NCBI GenBank assembly: GCA_025362975.1
Contig: JANYES010000011.1
Location: 255,581 to 319,580 of the forward strand
Origin: Alphaproteobacteria bacterium
GTDB taxonomy: Bacteria > Pseudomonadota > Alphaproteobacteria > Rickettsiales > SXRF01
DNA length: 64,000 nucleotides
Direction of reading: 5' to 3'
In this document: positions 17,544-25,591 of the stretch, one piece after another
Layout: each line of letters opens with the position of its first letter
How positions within the stretch are numbered: position 1 is the first letter of the stretch
The notes under the pieces: generated by a model
The model's input: only the letters and a program-made list of their open reading frames with translations
Database searches by the model: none
Told to the model about the DNA's origin: nothing
Program-made: the position numbers and the translations under genes

Positions 17544-18278
17544 ATGCCCATCATCAGCAAAGACGACATCGAAGACCGCGTGCTGGAAGCCAGCGATATC
17601 GTTTCGCGCATCAACAACGTCGCGACCAGCGAAGACTACCTGCCGCTCATCCGTGACGGCGAACACGTGAAGGATAAAGACCTCTCTGGCGCAAACCTCG
17701 TCACCTATAACAACTTCACCATTGATGACGGCGACAGCTGGGAAGAACACACCGACCGCCTGCAATTCGACCTCTCGCGCACCGACCTCAGCGGTTATAA
17801 GTTCAACGGCGCCAGAATCGGCGACCTCGCCATCGCCACCGCCCGCGACGCCGATTTTTCCAACGCCGAAATTCACGAGCTTGAACTCAGCGGCGACGCC
17901 CGCGGCGCGCTTTTCATCGGCACAAAATTTGACGATTTCTGTCCCGACCATAACACCGATGTCGACGGTGCCGTGTTCATCGGCGCCGAATTCAAATATC
18001 CCTCGGTAAAAAACCACCTGCCCGCCACTACCATCGTCACGACCGCCCAACTCGCCGGAGCACTTCCCGGCATGGGCGAAGACAAAATCATCGCCATCGC
18101 CGAAGCGCTGGAAACACTTAGCGAACGCCACTCCAAAGGCTCCCCCGCCCTCGCCGAATGCGACGAAGCTTTGGCGCTGTGCAAAGGAGCCCTCCACTTG
18201 CATACCCCCGACGGCGCAGGCTATACTGACGGCATGAATATCAAATCCCCACAGGAACCGCAGAGGGGAATTCAGTAA
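17544..18278 (+). CDS. Pentapeptide-repeat-like protein
   Basis: A 244-residue soluble protein. Between about 40 and 150 it shows pentapeptide-repeat-like A(D/N)LxX units: DLSGANL, LQFDLSRTDLSGYKFNGARI, ARDADFSNAEIHELELSGDA, RGALFIGTKF and DGAVFIGAEF. Such repeats build a right-handed quadrilateral beta-helix. The repeats are irregular, so the solenoid may be short. The C-terminal 90 residues are helical (DKIIAIAEALETLSERH). It starts 2 nt after the previous gene, and its stop overlaps the next start by 1 nt (TAATG). Together with the LRR protein it gives this locus two repeat-scaffold proteins. Partner and function are unknown. Confidence 0.72.
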   Translation: MPIISKDDIEDRVLEASDIVSRINNVATSEDYLPLIRDGEHVKDKDLSGANLVTYNNFTIDDGDSWEEHTDRLQFDLSRTDLSGYKFNGARIGDLAIATARDADFSNAEIHELELSGDARGALFIGTKFDDFCPDHNTDVDGAVFIGAEFKYPSVKNHLPATTIVTTAQLAGALPGMGEDKIIAIAEALETLSERHSKGSPALAECDEALALCKGALHLHTPDGAGYTDGMNIKSPQEPQRGIQ

Positions 18279-18547
18279 TGCCAACTGCCCCCTCATTCGT
18301 ACAAAAAATCAAACGCGACATCCCCATCCATTTCGTCGTCTGCCGCGACGGTAAGAACCGCCTGTGCCATTATTTCCTCATGGCCCGCCCGGAAAAGATC
18401 AAGCTGCTGAAAGCTGTCAAAACCGGCCTCGTCGACATGAAGGATTACGGCACCATCCTCGCCTCCGGCTTCGGCACCCAGCCCTCCGCCGCCACGCGCC
18501 GCAAGCTCATGGAGCTGTATAATTTCGATTGCGAAACGCTGGAGTAG
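18278..18547 (+). CDS. Small protein of unknown function
   Basis: An 89-residue protein, MPTAPSFVQKIKRDIPIHFV onward, with no signal peptide, membrane segment or recognised domain. It contains FVVCRDGKNRLCHYFLMARP and a helical C-terminus (ATRRKLMELYNFDCETLE). Its ATG overlaps the preceding stop (TAATG), and its stop lies 3 nt before the GTG of the kinase-fold gene, so translation is probably coupled on both sides. Coupling to the kinase-like gene makes a regulator or substrate role plausible but untested. Confidence 0.68.
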   Translation: MPTAPSFVQKIKRDIPIHFVVCRDGKNRLCHYFLMARPEKIKLLKAVKTGLVDMKDYGTILASGFGTQPSAATRRKLMELYNFDCETLE

Positions 18548-18550
18548 CCT

Positions 18551-19381
18551 GTGGCTTACCAATCGCTGGACGAAATCGTAGCCAACACCCGCCAACGCCA
18601 AGCCTATCTCACCGGCAGTTACGACAACACCATCGCTGTCGCCGGCGCGCTCAAGCGCATGGGCCTTGGCGAGCGTTTTGAATATGTCGGCTCCGGCGAC
18701 GCCGCCCTCGTCATCGCCCCCGAAGGCCACAAGGACATCGTCATTCGCCTCGGCACCGAGTTCGAAGAGCCTGACAAATGGTGCTACAATCCCATGACCG
18801 GCACCGAAGAAAAAATGTTCCGCGCGCAAATCCCGCAGGTGCTGCAAGCACTTCACACCGAAAAACTCCGCGTCATCCACAACCCCGAATTTTCCACCAC
18901 GCGCACCACGCAGATGCGCATCGAAATCCTCCCCCGCGTGCAAACCATCCGAGACAATGACGATCAGGGAAAATGGGAAAAATACGGCACACGCCTGATG
19001 CAGGAACTCTGGGTCTCAGGCTATAAAATCCACGACCCGAAAGTGCGGAATATAGGCCTGCTCACCAACCGCACCAAAAGCCCGCTCTTCATCGACCCCG
19101 GCGAGATCGAGCAGCTCACCCGCAAGGAAAAAATCTTCTCCAAAGCCGACATCCTAAGCCACGCCGCCACCAGCTTCAAACGCCGCACCACGGGTTATCA
19201 GTGGGCCTTCGAAGACCAGACGGCGGGCCTCACCCGAAACTGGAAAAAATACATCGTCGACCACCAGAAAATCTACGATACGGAGATGCAGGAACTTTTC
19301 GACCGCATGATCCAGCCGAGCGAAAAACACGCCGAGAAATACCGCGAACGCACGCCTGACGGCAACCCGATTGCGCGTTAA
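18551..19381 (+). CDS. Divergent protein-kinase-fold protein
   Basis: A 276-residue protein starting at GTG. Although no close family comes to mind, the core reads as a kinase. A glycine-containing strand pair (EYVGSGDAALVI, about 44-55) and VIRLG stand in for the N-lobe, with Arg at the usual Lys position. MRIEILPRV resembles a hinge. HDPKVRNIGLL (161-171) gives a D-x-K-x-x-N catalytic loop (D162, K164, N167), and FIDPGEIE gives a D-x-G motif (D182). A helical tail follows. It could phosphorylate protein or a small molecule, or merely bind nucleotide. It is the last gene of the plus-strand accessory operon and converges with ogt (4-nt overlap). Confidence 0.65.
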   Translation: MAYQSLDEIVANTRQRQAYLTGSYDNTIAVAGALKRMGLGERFEYVGSGDAALVIAPEGHKDIVIRLGTEFEEPDKWCYNPMTGTEEKMFRAQIPQVLQALHTEKLRVIHNPEFSTTRTTQMRIEILPRVQTIRDNDDQGKWEKYGTRLMQELWVSGYKIHDPKVRNIGLLTNRTKSPLFIDPGEIEQLTRKEKIFSKADILSHAATSFKRRTTGYQWAFEDQTAGLTRNWKKYIVDHQKIYDTEMQELFDRMIQPSEKHAEKYRERTPDGNPIAR

Positions 19382-19893
19382 GCGTGCTTCGCCAGCGGGC
19401 GTTTGCTATCCGCCACGGTTTTTTCAAGCTTCAGCAAAAATTCCTTCACCGGCAGCCCACCGCCAAACCCGACTAACTTACCGTCCGCCCCCACCACCCG
19501 GTGGCACGGCACGATGACCGGCAGCGGATTGCGGTTATTGGCCATGCCCACGGCGCGCGCCTTGTTGGCATCGCCCACATTGCGCGCCTGCTCGGCATAA
19601 GAAATCGTGCCCCCATACGGGATCTTCTGCAATTGCTTCCACGCCATCAATTGAAAAACCGTGCCGCGCATGTCAAGCTTCACTTCGAAGCGCTGGCGGT
19701 CACCCGCGAAATATTCCTTCAACTGCAGCTCTGCTTTGGCAAGCGTCGCGTTGTCCTCCGGCGCTTCTGCCATCTCGTCAAACACGAGCTTGGATTGCTC
19801 ACCGTCGTTGAACAACACCGCACGCAAGCCTTTATCACCCGCGATCAGGCGCAGCCTGCCAATCGGCGAATCGACGGTTTTATATTGCAGCAT
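19378..19893 (-). CDS. ogt: Methylated-DNA--protein-cysteine methyltransferase
   Basis: A suicide DNA-repair enzyme that moves the alkyl group from O6-methylguanine or O4-methylthymine to its own cysteine. It has 171 residues from the ATG at 19893, chosen for AAGGA 7 nt upstream and the family-typical N-terminus MLQYKTVDSPIGRLRL. The N-terminal RNase-H-like domain is followed by the helix-turn-helix alkyltransferase domain with TISYAEQARNVG, the AVGMANNRNPLPVIVPCHRV active site (PCHR cysteine) and GFGGGLPVKEFLLKLE. All key residues are present. It is monocistronic and converges with the kinase-fold gene. Confidence 0.95.
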   Translation of the reverse strand: MLQYKTVDSPIGRLRLIAGDKGLRAVLFNDGEQSKLVFDEMAEAPEDNATLAKAELQLKEYFAGDRQRFEVKLDMRGTVFQLMAWKQLQKIPYGGTISYAEQARNVGDANKARAVGMANNRNPLPVIVPCHRVVGADGKLVGFGGGLPVKEFLLKLEKTVADSKRPLAKHA

Positions 19894-19984
19894 GGGAGTT
19901 CCTTCCAACGTCGTTGCCAATAATGCGTGCCAAGAATGCGTAAAAGGGCGATTATACTAGGCCCGAAGCCAGATACCACTGAAA

Positions 19985-20128
19985 TTACGCGAGCACGCGC
20001 TCTTGTTTCGGAACCTGCTGGACACGCTCAAGGAACGTAATGGGACGATTGATTTCGCGCCCGCCGGTCTGGTTACTCAACGGGTCGACGCCGGTTTCTT
20101 CAATCGAGATTTGTAGGAATTTCAGCAA
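19985..20128 (-). CDS. Possible 47-codon ORF downstream of sulfate-binding gene
   Basis: Between ogt and the terminator at 20136-20172, the minus strand holds an open frame starting at TTG (20128) and ending at 19985, with reasonable coding-like residues (MLKFLQISIEETGVDPLSNQ, then TGGREINRPITFLERVQ). There is no ATG and no ribosome site, and it starts only 7 nt beyond the terminator stem. It may be a real small protein, a decayed gene end or chance. Apart from this and the terminator, the 303-nt gap holds nothing else that I can see. Confidence 0.25.
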   Translation of the reverse strand: MLKFLQISIEETGVDPLSNQTGGREINRPITFLERVQQVPKQERVLA

Positions 20129-20135
20129 GTTTATA

Positions 20136-20172
20136 AAAAAAGCCGCCCGGGTTGCCCACGGGCGGCTTTTTT
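20136..20172 (-). terminator. Rho-independent terminator after sulfate-binding gene
   Basis: A 14-bp stem (20136-20149 with 20159-20172, AAAAAAGCCGCCCG against its complement) has a 9-nt loop and flanking A/T tracts on both sides. It lies 24 nt after the stop at 20197 and terminates the porin/sbp operon. Its symmetry would also allow activity on the plus strand. Confidence 0.9.
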
Positions 20173-20196
20173 GAGGGCGCTTACTGTTTGCCCCAG

Positions 20197-21210
20197 TTAC
20201 TTACCATAGATCTGGTCGAACGTGCCGCCATCGTCGAAATGCTTTTTCTGCACATCTTTCCATCCGCCGAAATCGTTAATGGTTGCCATGCTGAGTTTCG
20301 GGAAGCGGTCGGTATATTTCGCCGCCACTTTAGGGTCTGACGGACGATAATAGTATTTCGCCGCCAGCTCCTGCGCCTCAGGCGTATAGAGGTATTGCAG
20401 GTAAGCCTTCGCCATTTCCAGCGTGCCTTTGCGCGTTGCATTCTTCTCGATCACGGCCACCGGCGGTTCCGCTAGAATGCTCACCGACGGCAGCACCACT
20501 TCGAACTTGCCCTTGCCGGTCTCTTTTTCCGCGAGATACGCTTCGTTTTCCCACGCGATCATCACATCGCCGATATTGCGCTGCACGAAGGTCGTGGTGG
20601 CACCGCGCGCACCGGTATCGAGCACTGGCACGTTTTTATACAGCTTGCCCATGAATTCCTTGATCTTGTCTTCATCGCCGTTAAAGGCTTTCTTGGCATA
20701 GGCCCATGCCGCCAAATAATTCCAGCGCGCACCGCCTGAAGTTTTCGGGTTCGGCGTAATCACCTGCACATCTGAGCGGATCAAATCTTCCCAATCCTTG
20801 ATATGTTTCGGGTTGCCCTTATGCACGAGAAACACCACCGTCGACGTATACGGCGACGAATTGTTAGGCAACTGACTCTGCCAGTCATACGGCAGCAGCT
20901 TCGCTTTTTCCGCGATCACGTCGATATCGTAGGCCAACGCAAGCGTCACCACGTCGGCTTTCAACCCGTCGATCACCGCCCTCGCCTGCTTGCCCGAGCC
21001 CGCATGCGACTGGTTGATCGTTACGTCCTGCCCGGATTTCTGTTTCCAGTAACTGACAAACTGCTTGTTGAAATCATCGTAAAATTCGCGCGTCGGGTCG
21101 TAGGACACGTTGAGCAATTCGAGCTTGTCGTCGGCCACCGCAACCGGCGCAGTGCCAAGCGTGATGGCGAGCGCCGCCACTAAGGAAAGCTTATGTACTA
21201 ACTTCATCAT
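20197..21210 (-). CDS. Sulfate/thiosulfate-type periplasmic binding protein
   Basis: A 337-residue periplasmic solute receptor of the Sbp/CysP family. The signal peptide ([20 protein letters not shown]) is cleaved near AVADDK. Family hallmarks are [104 protein letters not shown] and [17 protein letters not shown] strong AAGGAG precedes the ATG. It follows the porin gene by 17 nt in the same operon. The cognate ABC permease and ATPase (cysTWA) are not in the window, so they must lie elsewhere or this receptor serves another purpose. Confidence 0.93.
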   Translation of the reverse strand: MMKLVHKLSLVAALAITLGTAPVAVADDKLELLNVSYDPTREFYDDFNKQFVSYWKQKSGQDVTINQSHAGSGKQARAVIDGLKADVVTLALAYDIDVIAEKAKLLPYDWQSQLPNNSSPYTSTVVFLVHKGNPKHIKDWEDLIRSDVQVITPNPKTSGGARWNYLAAWAYAKKAFNGDEDKIKEFMGKLYKNVPVLDTGARGATTTFVQRNIGDVMIAWENEAYLAEKETGKGKFEVVLPSVSILAEPPVAVIEKNATRKGTLEMAKAYLQYLYTPEAQELAAKYYYRPSDPKVAAKYTDRFPKLSMATINDFGGWKDVQKKHFDDGGTFDQIYGK

Positions 21211-21227
21211 ATTTCTCCTTAAATAGA

Positions 21228-22712
21228 TTAAAAGCGGAACTGGGCGCGGGTAAACACGGCCTTTTCGTCCGGATGGTCACGTAAGCCCGAGAAGCCACCT
21301 TCGAACGTCGTGCGCGTCAAATCGACATTGAGCTTAACCGCACGGCTGAAGTACCAGTTAACACCCAGTGTGGTTTCAAACGCCTCGCGTGACGACACCA
21401 GCGGATTGGCAAAAAGCGAGCCGAGGAACGCTTTATTATCGACATTCAATTCGCTCACGCGCCCTGTGATTTCGAACGCACCCCACTGGTTGCTTTTCGG
21501 ATCGAAGTTATGCACTGGCGTCACGCCGTCGAAGCTCGCGTCTTCACCGGTAATAACATACGAACCGGCCACTTCCCACGCGGTATTGTTAAGCCTGCGG
21601 TTGGTGTTGGTATTCCTGACTTCCTGCGAGTTATACACGTATTCGCCCAATACACCGAAGGGTCCATAATAATACATGGCTTGCGGGTTCAAACGCACCT
21701 GCGGCCCATTGGCGTAGCTGTTCGCCGCATAGGTAAAGTACGTGCGCTGGCCAAAGCTGCTGTAACCCGTCACGAGGTTCGGCGTCGCCACCGTCCCCTG
21801 ATGGATGCCGTAGCTGCCCGCAAAGCCAAGGCCAAAGCCCTCAAGCGCACGCACGCCCATCCACGTAAACGGCTTCACAAACACGCGACCGACCACGTCT
21901 TTATTGTTATCGTTATCCCCGGTTGCCGCAAGCAAATCCGGGCTGCCATTGGTCAGGCCTATATGGTATTCGAGCTGGTCAGGAATAATCTGCCCATACA
22001 GCATCACGCCGATGTCGCGATATGGCACAAGGTTGGTCGTCTGCCCGCGCTCGACGAACATGACATCCGACTCGGACTGCCAACGCTCGATACCGATCGG
22101 CAATTTAAATTCACCCATGCGCAGATTGACCAGCTTGCTACCCGGCATCGGATGGAAATCGCCATACGCGTCCAGCAACGTCGTCGCGCCGCGCCCGAAA
22201 TCCACCATGCCGCGCATGTCGAAATAATCGGTCAGCTTCGCTTCAACCACCGGTCGCGCACTACGAATCAGGAATTGATTGGTCGTGCCCGCCGCGCCCG
22301 AATCGAAAAACGTGCGGTTGTCGGCCTGAACATAACCCGCAATCTTAAGCGCATACTGGTTATCCGGCGTGGTGAACGTCACGCCCTTGCCGGGTTTATA
22401 ATCGAATTTCGGCGTTTTTTCGTCGCGGGCTTTTTGCGTTTCCTGCGCCACTTCCTGATTGCGCTCGACAATCGCTAAACGCTTATCCAACGAACCGCTG
22501 GGCTTGTATGAGGTAGCAGGGCCTGCGGTGGGTTCAAGGCTTGCGGCTTTGGCTTCCTGCTTATGCGCTTTTTCGCGGGCTTCTAGCTGTTCGATGCGTG
22601 CGGCCAGCGCTTTTACCTGCTTTTTCAGCAAATCGGTTTCTTCATCGGCAAAAGCTGGCTGCGCCATTGCGGCGAAGCCAATAGCGGTCGTAATCAGCAA
22701 TAGATTTTTCAT
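21228..22712 (-). CDS. OprP/OprO-type outer membrane porin
   Basis: A 494-residue outer-membrane channel of the phosphate-selective porin O/P family. I chose the second ATG (22712) because GGGGG lies 7 nt upstream. Its signal peptide ([20 protein letters not shown], then FADEE) precedes an N-terminal coiled coil ([20 protein letters not shown]), common in trimeric porins, then a beta-barrel with family elements [56 protein letters not shown] and [20 protein letters not shown], ending in Phe (AQFRF). Co-transcription with an sbp-like gene suggests an oxyanion (sulfate or phosphate) uptake route. Confidence 0.9.
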   Translation of the reverse strand: MKNLLLITTAIGFAAMAQPAFADEETDLLKKQVKALAARIEQLEAREKAHKQEAKAASLEPTAGPATSYKPSGSLDKRLAIVERNQEVAQETQKARDEKTPKFDYKPGKGVTFTTPDNQYALKIAGYVQADNRTFFDSGAAGTTNQFLIRSARPVVEAKLTDYFDMRGMVDFGRGATTLLDAYGDFHPMPGSKLVNLRMGEFKLPIGIERWQSESDVMFVERGQTTNLVPYRDIGVMLYGQIIPDQLEYHIGLTNGSPDLLAATGDNDNNKDVVGRVFVKPFTWMGVRALEGFGLGFAGSYGIHQGTVATPNLVTGYSSFGQRTYFTYAANSYANGPQVRLNPQAMYYYGPFGVLGEYVYNSQEVRNTNTNRRLNNTAWEVAGSYVITGEDASFDGVTPVHNFDPKSNQWGAFEITGRVSELNVDNKAFLGSLFANPLVSSREAFETTLGVNWYFSRAVKLNVDLTRTTFEGGFSGLRDHPDEKAVFTRAQFRF

Positions 22713-23035
22713 TAGCATCCCCCATCTGGAGCGTTTGTTGATAAAATTGCCTCCAGTGGACCAGTCGGCAAATCAGGATTTTTTTGACCATAGTGGATTT
22801 ATAGGGATTACTCAAGCGAATGTTTTTTTACGCAGAGTTATCGTCCCTTTTACGGAATATTTCTTTTGCCTGTACGCTTTCCATTGAACGATTTTCAATC
22901 GCGATGCTGCATTCGCCAATGTCAATGAATGTCAAGCAATCCGGGTTTTCACGGAAACTTGACATGGATGTTTTTAGTATTGTTTTTGGCATGGAATTCG
23001 CTTAACCTTGCGCTGTCCCATAACGCCTTGGCCTC
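22713..23035. promoter_or_regulatory. Divergent promoter region between porin and phosphatase genes
   Basis: A 323-nt AT-richer spacer. It must hold the promoters for the minus-strand porin operon and the plus-strand phosphatase operon. A TTGACA hexamer at about 22960 has no well-spaced -10 box. A short repeated motif (AATGTCAA, AATGTCAAG) occurs around 22918-22935. I see no ORF, RNA gene or terminator with confidence. Confidence 0.35.
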
Positions 23036-23527
23036 ATGTATAAAATCCTGTTCGTCTGCACCGGAAATATCTGCCGCTCCCCCACCGCTGAAGGCGCGCT
23101 GCGCCACCGCGCGCAAAGCTTAGGCGTCGGCAATAAAATACACGTCGATTCCGCTGGCACCCACGCCTACCATATCGGCGAAGTTCCCGACGCGCGCTCC
23201 GTCGCCACCGCCAAAAAACGCGGCATCCTCATCGGGGATTTACGCGCCCGCAAACTGGCCCTCGAAGATTTTAACGAATTCGACCTCATCCTCGGCCTCG
23301 ACAACGAACACATGCAGCACATCGAGCGCTTAGTGCCGAAAAACGCGCACGCCACCACCGCCTTGTTCCTCGACTACGCGGGACAAACCGGCAAAGAAGT
23401 ACCCGACCCCTACTACAGCGACCAGCAACATTTTGAATATGTGCTTGACTTGATCGAGTCTGGGGTTGAACCTTTAATCGAAAAACTGAAACCAGAATTA
23501 CATCTAAACAGAAATTGGGGGGGATAA
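23036..23527 (+). CDS. Low-molecular-weight protein-tyrosine phosphatase
   Basis: A 163-residue cytoplasmic phosphatase. The P-loop CTGNICRS starts at residue 8 (Cys8 nucleophile, Arg14), followed by PTAEGALRHRA. The general-acid loop is VPDPYYSDQQHFEYVLDLIE with the DPYY aspartate. Length and both active-site elements fit the family, so it should hydrolyse phosphotyrosine or similar phosphomonoesters. It lies 4 nt before the nnrDE gene, starting a three-gene operon with acylphosphatase. No tyrosine kinase of the BY type is nearby, so its substrate is unknown. Confidence 0.93.
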   Translation: MYKILFVCTGNICRSPTAEGALRHRAQSLGVGNKIHVDSAGTHAYHIGEVPDARSVATAKKRGILIGDLRARKLALEDFNEFDLILGLDNEHMQHIERLVPKNAHATTALFLDYAGQTGKEVPDPYYSDQQHFEYVLDLIESGVEPLIEKLKPELHLNRNWGG

Positions 23528-23531
23528 ACTC

Positions 23532-25145
23532 ATGTCACAAGCAGCGCTCTTGCTCGAAGTCAGCGAAAAACCAAAAGAAAAAGAAGCAGTCAAGGAAACC
23601 GTGAAGGAACCCAGGGAGCCGAAAGAACCCGTGAAAGCCAAGGTTTCCGTGCCTCTGCATCCCGCGGCGCTTCTGACCGCCGACGAATGTCGCGCTGCCG
23701 AAAAAGACGCCATCACCGGCGACATCACCGGCGAAACACTCATGGAAAACGCTGGTAAGGCGCTCCTCGACCTCATCACCCACAAGTTCAAGCCCCGTCC
23801 GGTCCTCATCGTCTGCGGCACCGGCAATAACGGCGGCGACGGCTTTATCCTCGCCCGCATGTTGAAAGAAAAAAACTGGCAGGTGACGCTTGCCATCCTC
23901 GGCAACGCCGAGGGCATCAAAGGCGACGCTAAAAAATCCCGCGACAAATGGAACATGTCCGGGGGTGCCCCGCGCACCTTCGCCCCCGACCTGCTCAAAG
24001 AATCGCAACTCGTCGTCGATGCCATTTTCGGCACCGGCCTTGACCGCCCCATCGAAGGCGACATCAAAAAAGCTATCGACGCCATCAACGCCAGCAAACA
24101 GCCGGTCGTGTCCGTCGACATCGCCAGCGGCATCAACACCGACACTGGCATCGTCATGGGCACCGCCATCAAAGCGACCCACACGGTTACGTTCGTTCGC
24201 GCCAAACCCGGCCACATCCTGCTTCCGGGCAAAGCCAACATGGGCGAATTGCATGTCTACGATATCGGCATCGCCGGCGATAAAATTTTGCCGACCTGCT
24301 ACCTCAACGCCCCGGCCCTGTGGAAAAACGAATTCCCCACCTTAGCTCCCGACGCCCATAAATACAGCCGTGGCCATAGCCTCGTCATCGGCGGCGGCAT
24401 GAACACCACCGGTGCTTCGCGCCTTGCCGCACTCTCCGCGCTTCGCGTCGGGTCCGGCCTCGTCAGCGTCGCCTGCACACAAAGCGCGCTTCCGATCTAC
24501 GCCATGACCCTCACCGCCGTCATGACACAGCTCTACAGCAACGCCAGCCAGCTCGCCGCCCTGCTCGACGACAGCCACATCACCGCCACTCTCGTCGGCC
24601 CGGGGTGCGGCGTCAGCGACACCACCAAAGAACAGGTGCTCCAACTCCTCGCCACCAACAAGGCTTGCGTGATCGACGCCGACGGCATCAGCGTCTTCCA
24701 CAACGACCCGAAGGAACTTTTCACCGCCATCGCCACGCGTCCTTGCGTGTCGGAAACCGGTTCCAAAACCGTGCTCACCCCGCATGAAGGGGAATTCGCC
24801 CGCATTTTTGATTTCGCCGGTTCGCGCACGCAACGCGTCAAACAAGCCGCCAAACTCAGCAAATCCGTCGTCCTGCTCAAAGGTAATGACACGGTGATCG
24901 CATCCCCGGACGGCCGCGTCGCCATTAACGCCAACGCGCCGGTGTGGCTTGCCACCGCCGGTTCGGGGGATACGCTCGCGGGCATCGTCACCGGCCTGAT
25001 GGGACAAGGCATGCCAGCCTTCGAAGCGGCGTGTGCGGGTGTGTGGATTCACGGCGAAGCCGCCATGCAGTTCGGCCCCGGCCTCATCGCCGAAGACCTG
25101 CCCGACCTCATCCCCCACGTACTCAAAAACCTATACAATGATTAA
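23532..25145 (+). CDS. nnrDE: Bifunctional NAD(P)HX epimerase / ADP-dependent NAD(P)HX dehydratase
   Basis: This enzyme repairs hydrated NADH and NADPH: the N-terminal YjeF domain epimerises NAD(P)HX and the C-terminal ribokinase-fold domain dehydrates it with ADP. It has 537 residues. The epimerase domain (about 55-270) has CGTGNNGGDGFILARML and VDAIFGTGLDRPIEG; the dehydratase (about 280-535) has LVIGGGMNTTGASRLAALSA, VGPGCGVS, VLTPHEGEFARIF and GSGDTLAGIVTGLMGQG. An unusual 40-residue Lys/Glu/Pro-rich N-terminal extension (KPKEKEAVKETVKEPREPKE) precedes the epimerase. It overlaps the acylphosphatase gene by 8 nt. Confidence 0.94.
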   Translation: MSQAALLLEVSEKPKEKEAVKETVKEPREPKEPVKAKVSVPLHPAALLTADECRAAEKDAITGDITGETLMENAGKALLDLITHKFKPRPVLIVCGTGNNGGDGFILARMLKEKNWQVTLAILGNAEGIKGDAKKSRDKWNMSGGAPRTFAPDLLKESQLVVDAIFGTGLDRPIEGDIKKAIDAINASKQPVVSVDIASGINTDTGIVMGTAIKATHTVTFVRAKPGHILLPGKANMGELHVYDIGIAGDKILPTCYLNAPALWKNEFPTLAPDAHKYSRGHSLVIGGGMNTTGASRLAALSALRVGSGLVSVACTQSALPIYAMTLTAVMTQLYSNASQLAALLDDSHITATLVGPGCGVSDTTKEQVLQLLATNKACVIDADGISVFHNDPKELFTAIATRPCVSETGSKTVLTPHEGEFARIFDFAGSRTQRVKQAAKLSKSVVLLKGNDTVIASPDGRVAINANAPVWLATAGSGDTLAGIVTGLMGQGMPAFEAACAGVWIHGEAAMQFGPGLIAEDLPDLIPHVLKNLYND

Positions 25146-25422
25146 TACGATCCGGGTGATTATTTCAGGCCGTGTCCAGGGCGTGGGTTACCGTGCGTGG
25201 GCGGTGGAAAACGCAACCCATCTGGGCCTCGGCGGCTGGGTTCGCAACCGCAACGACGGCTCCGTGGAAGCCGTTTTCAGCGGCGAAGACGCCGCCATCG
25301 CCAACATGATCGACCTCTGCAAAACCGGCCCCGGCGCCGCGCTAGTCGATTCGATCGAAACCTACACCTGCAAAGAAGAAATCACCGGCCTGTTCACAGC
25401 CAAGCCCAACGTAAAAATTTAA
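25138..25422 (+). CDS. Acylphosphatase
   Basis: A 94-residue enzyme hydrolysing acyl phosphates such as acetyl phosphate or carbamoyl phosphate. The ATG at 25138 overlaps the nnrDE stop by 8 nt (ATGATTAA), implying translational coupling. The catalytic signature is intact: GRVQGVGYRAWA with the anion-binding loop and Arg, and GGWVRNRNDGSVEAVFSGE with the catalytic Asn in VRN. Length fits the family of about 90-100 residues. Confidence 0.94.
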   Translation: MINTIRVIISGRVQGVGYRAWAVENATHLGLGGWVRNRNDGSVEAVFSGEDAAIANMIDLCKTGPGAALVDSIETYTCKEEITGLFTAKPNVKI

Positions 25423-25448
25423 ATATCCCGTCATGCACTTTAATTTTC

Positions 25449-25582
25449 CGTCATTCCCGCGAAGGCGGGACCATACTTAATGGCGGCGAAGTCAATCCAA
25501 TGGGGAGGCGCGTCTGCGCCGGGTAAGCTGATACCCTCGCTATCGCGAGGTGGATTAGATACCCGCCTTCGCGGGTATGACG
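25449..25582. repeat. Dispersed palindromic repeat, copy 1
   Basis: This 134-nt element has terminal inverted repeats: left CGTCATTCCCGCGAAGGCGG (from 25449), right arm ending in TTCGCGGGTATGACG (25582). An inner hairpin (CCTCGCTATCGCGAGG) lies about 25530-25550, followed by TGGATTAGATAC. A related element lies at 34504-34612, sharing the outer arms, the GCGTCTGCGC core and the GGTGGATT-GATAC segment. Both sit in intergenic DNA right after a gene end. It is REP/MITE-like and non-coding, and may act as a transcript-end hairpin. Confidence 0.85.
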
Positions 25583-25591
25583 ATACTAAAA

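Noticed and set aside
17145-18296. Minus-strand open frame (383 codons) under the pentapeptide-like and helical genes
   Set aside because: Gly/Ala/Val-Phe-rich shadow of high-GC coding DNA. The plus-strand genes have ribosome sites and coupled starts and stops.
21510-22478. Plus-strand open frame (322 codons) antisense to the porin gene
   Set aside because: The porin frame has a signal peptide, coiled coil, barrel strands and terminal Phe; the antisense frame is Arg/His-rich.
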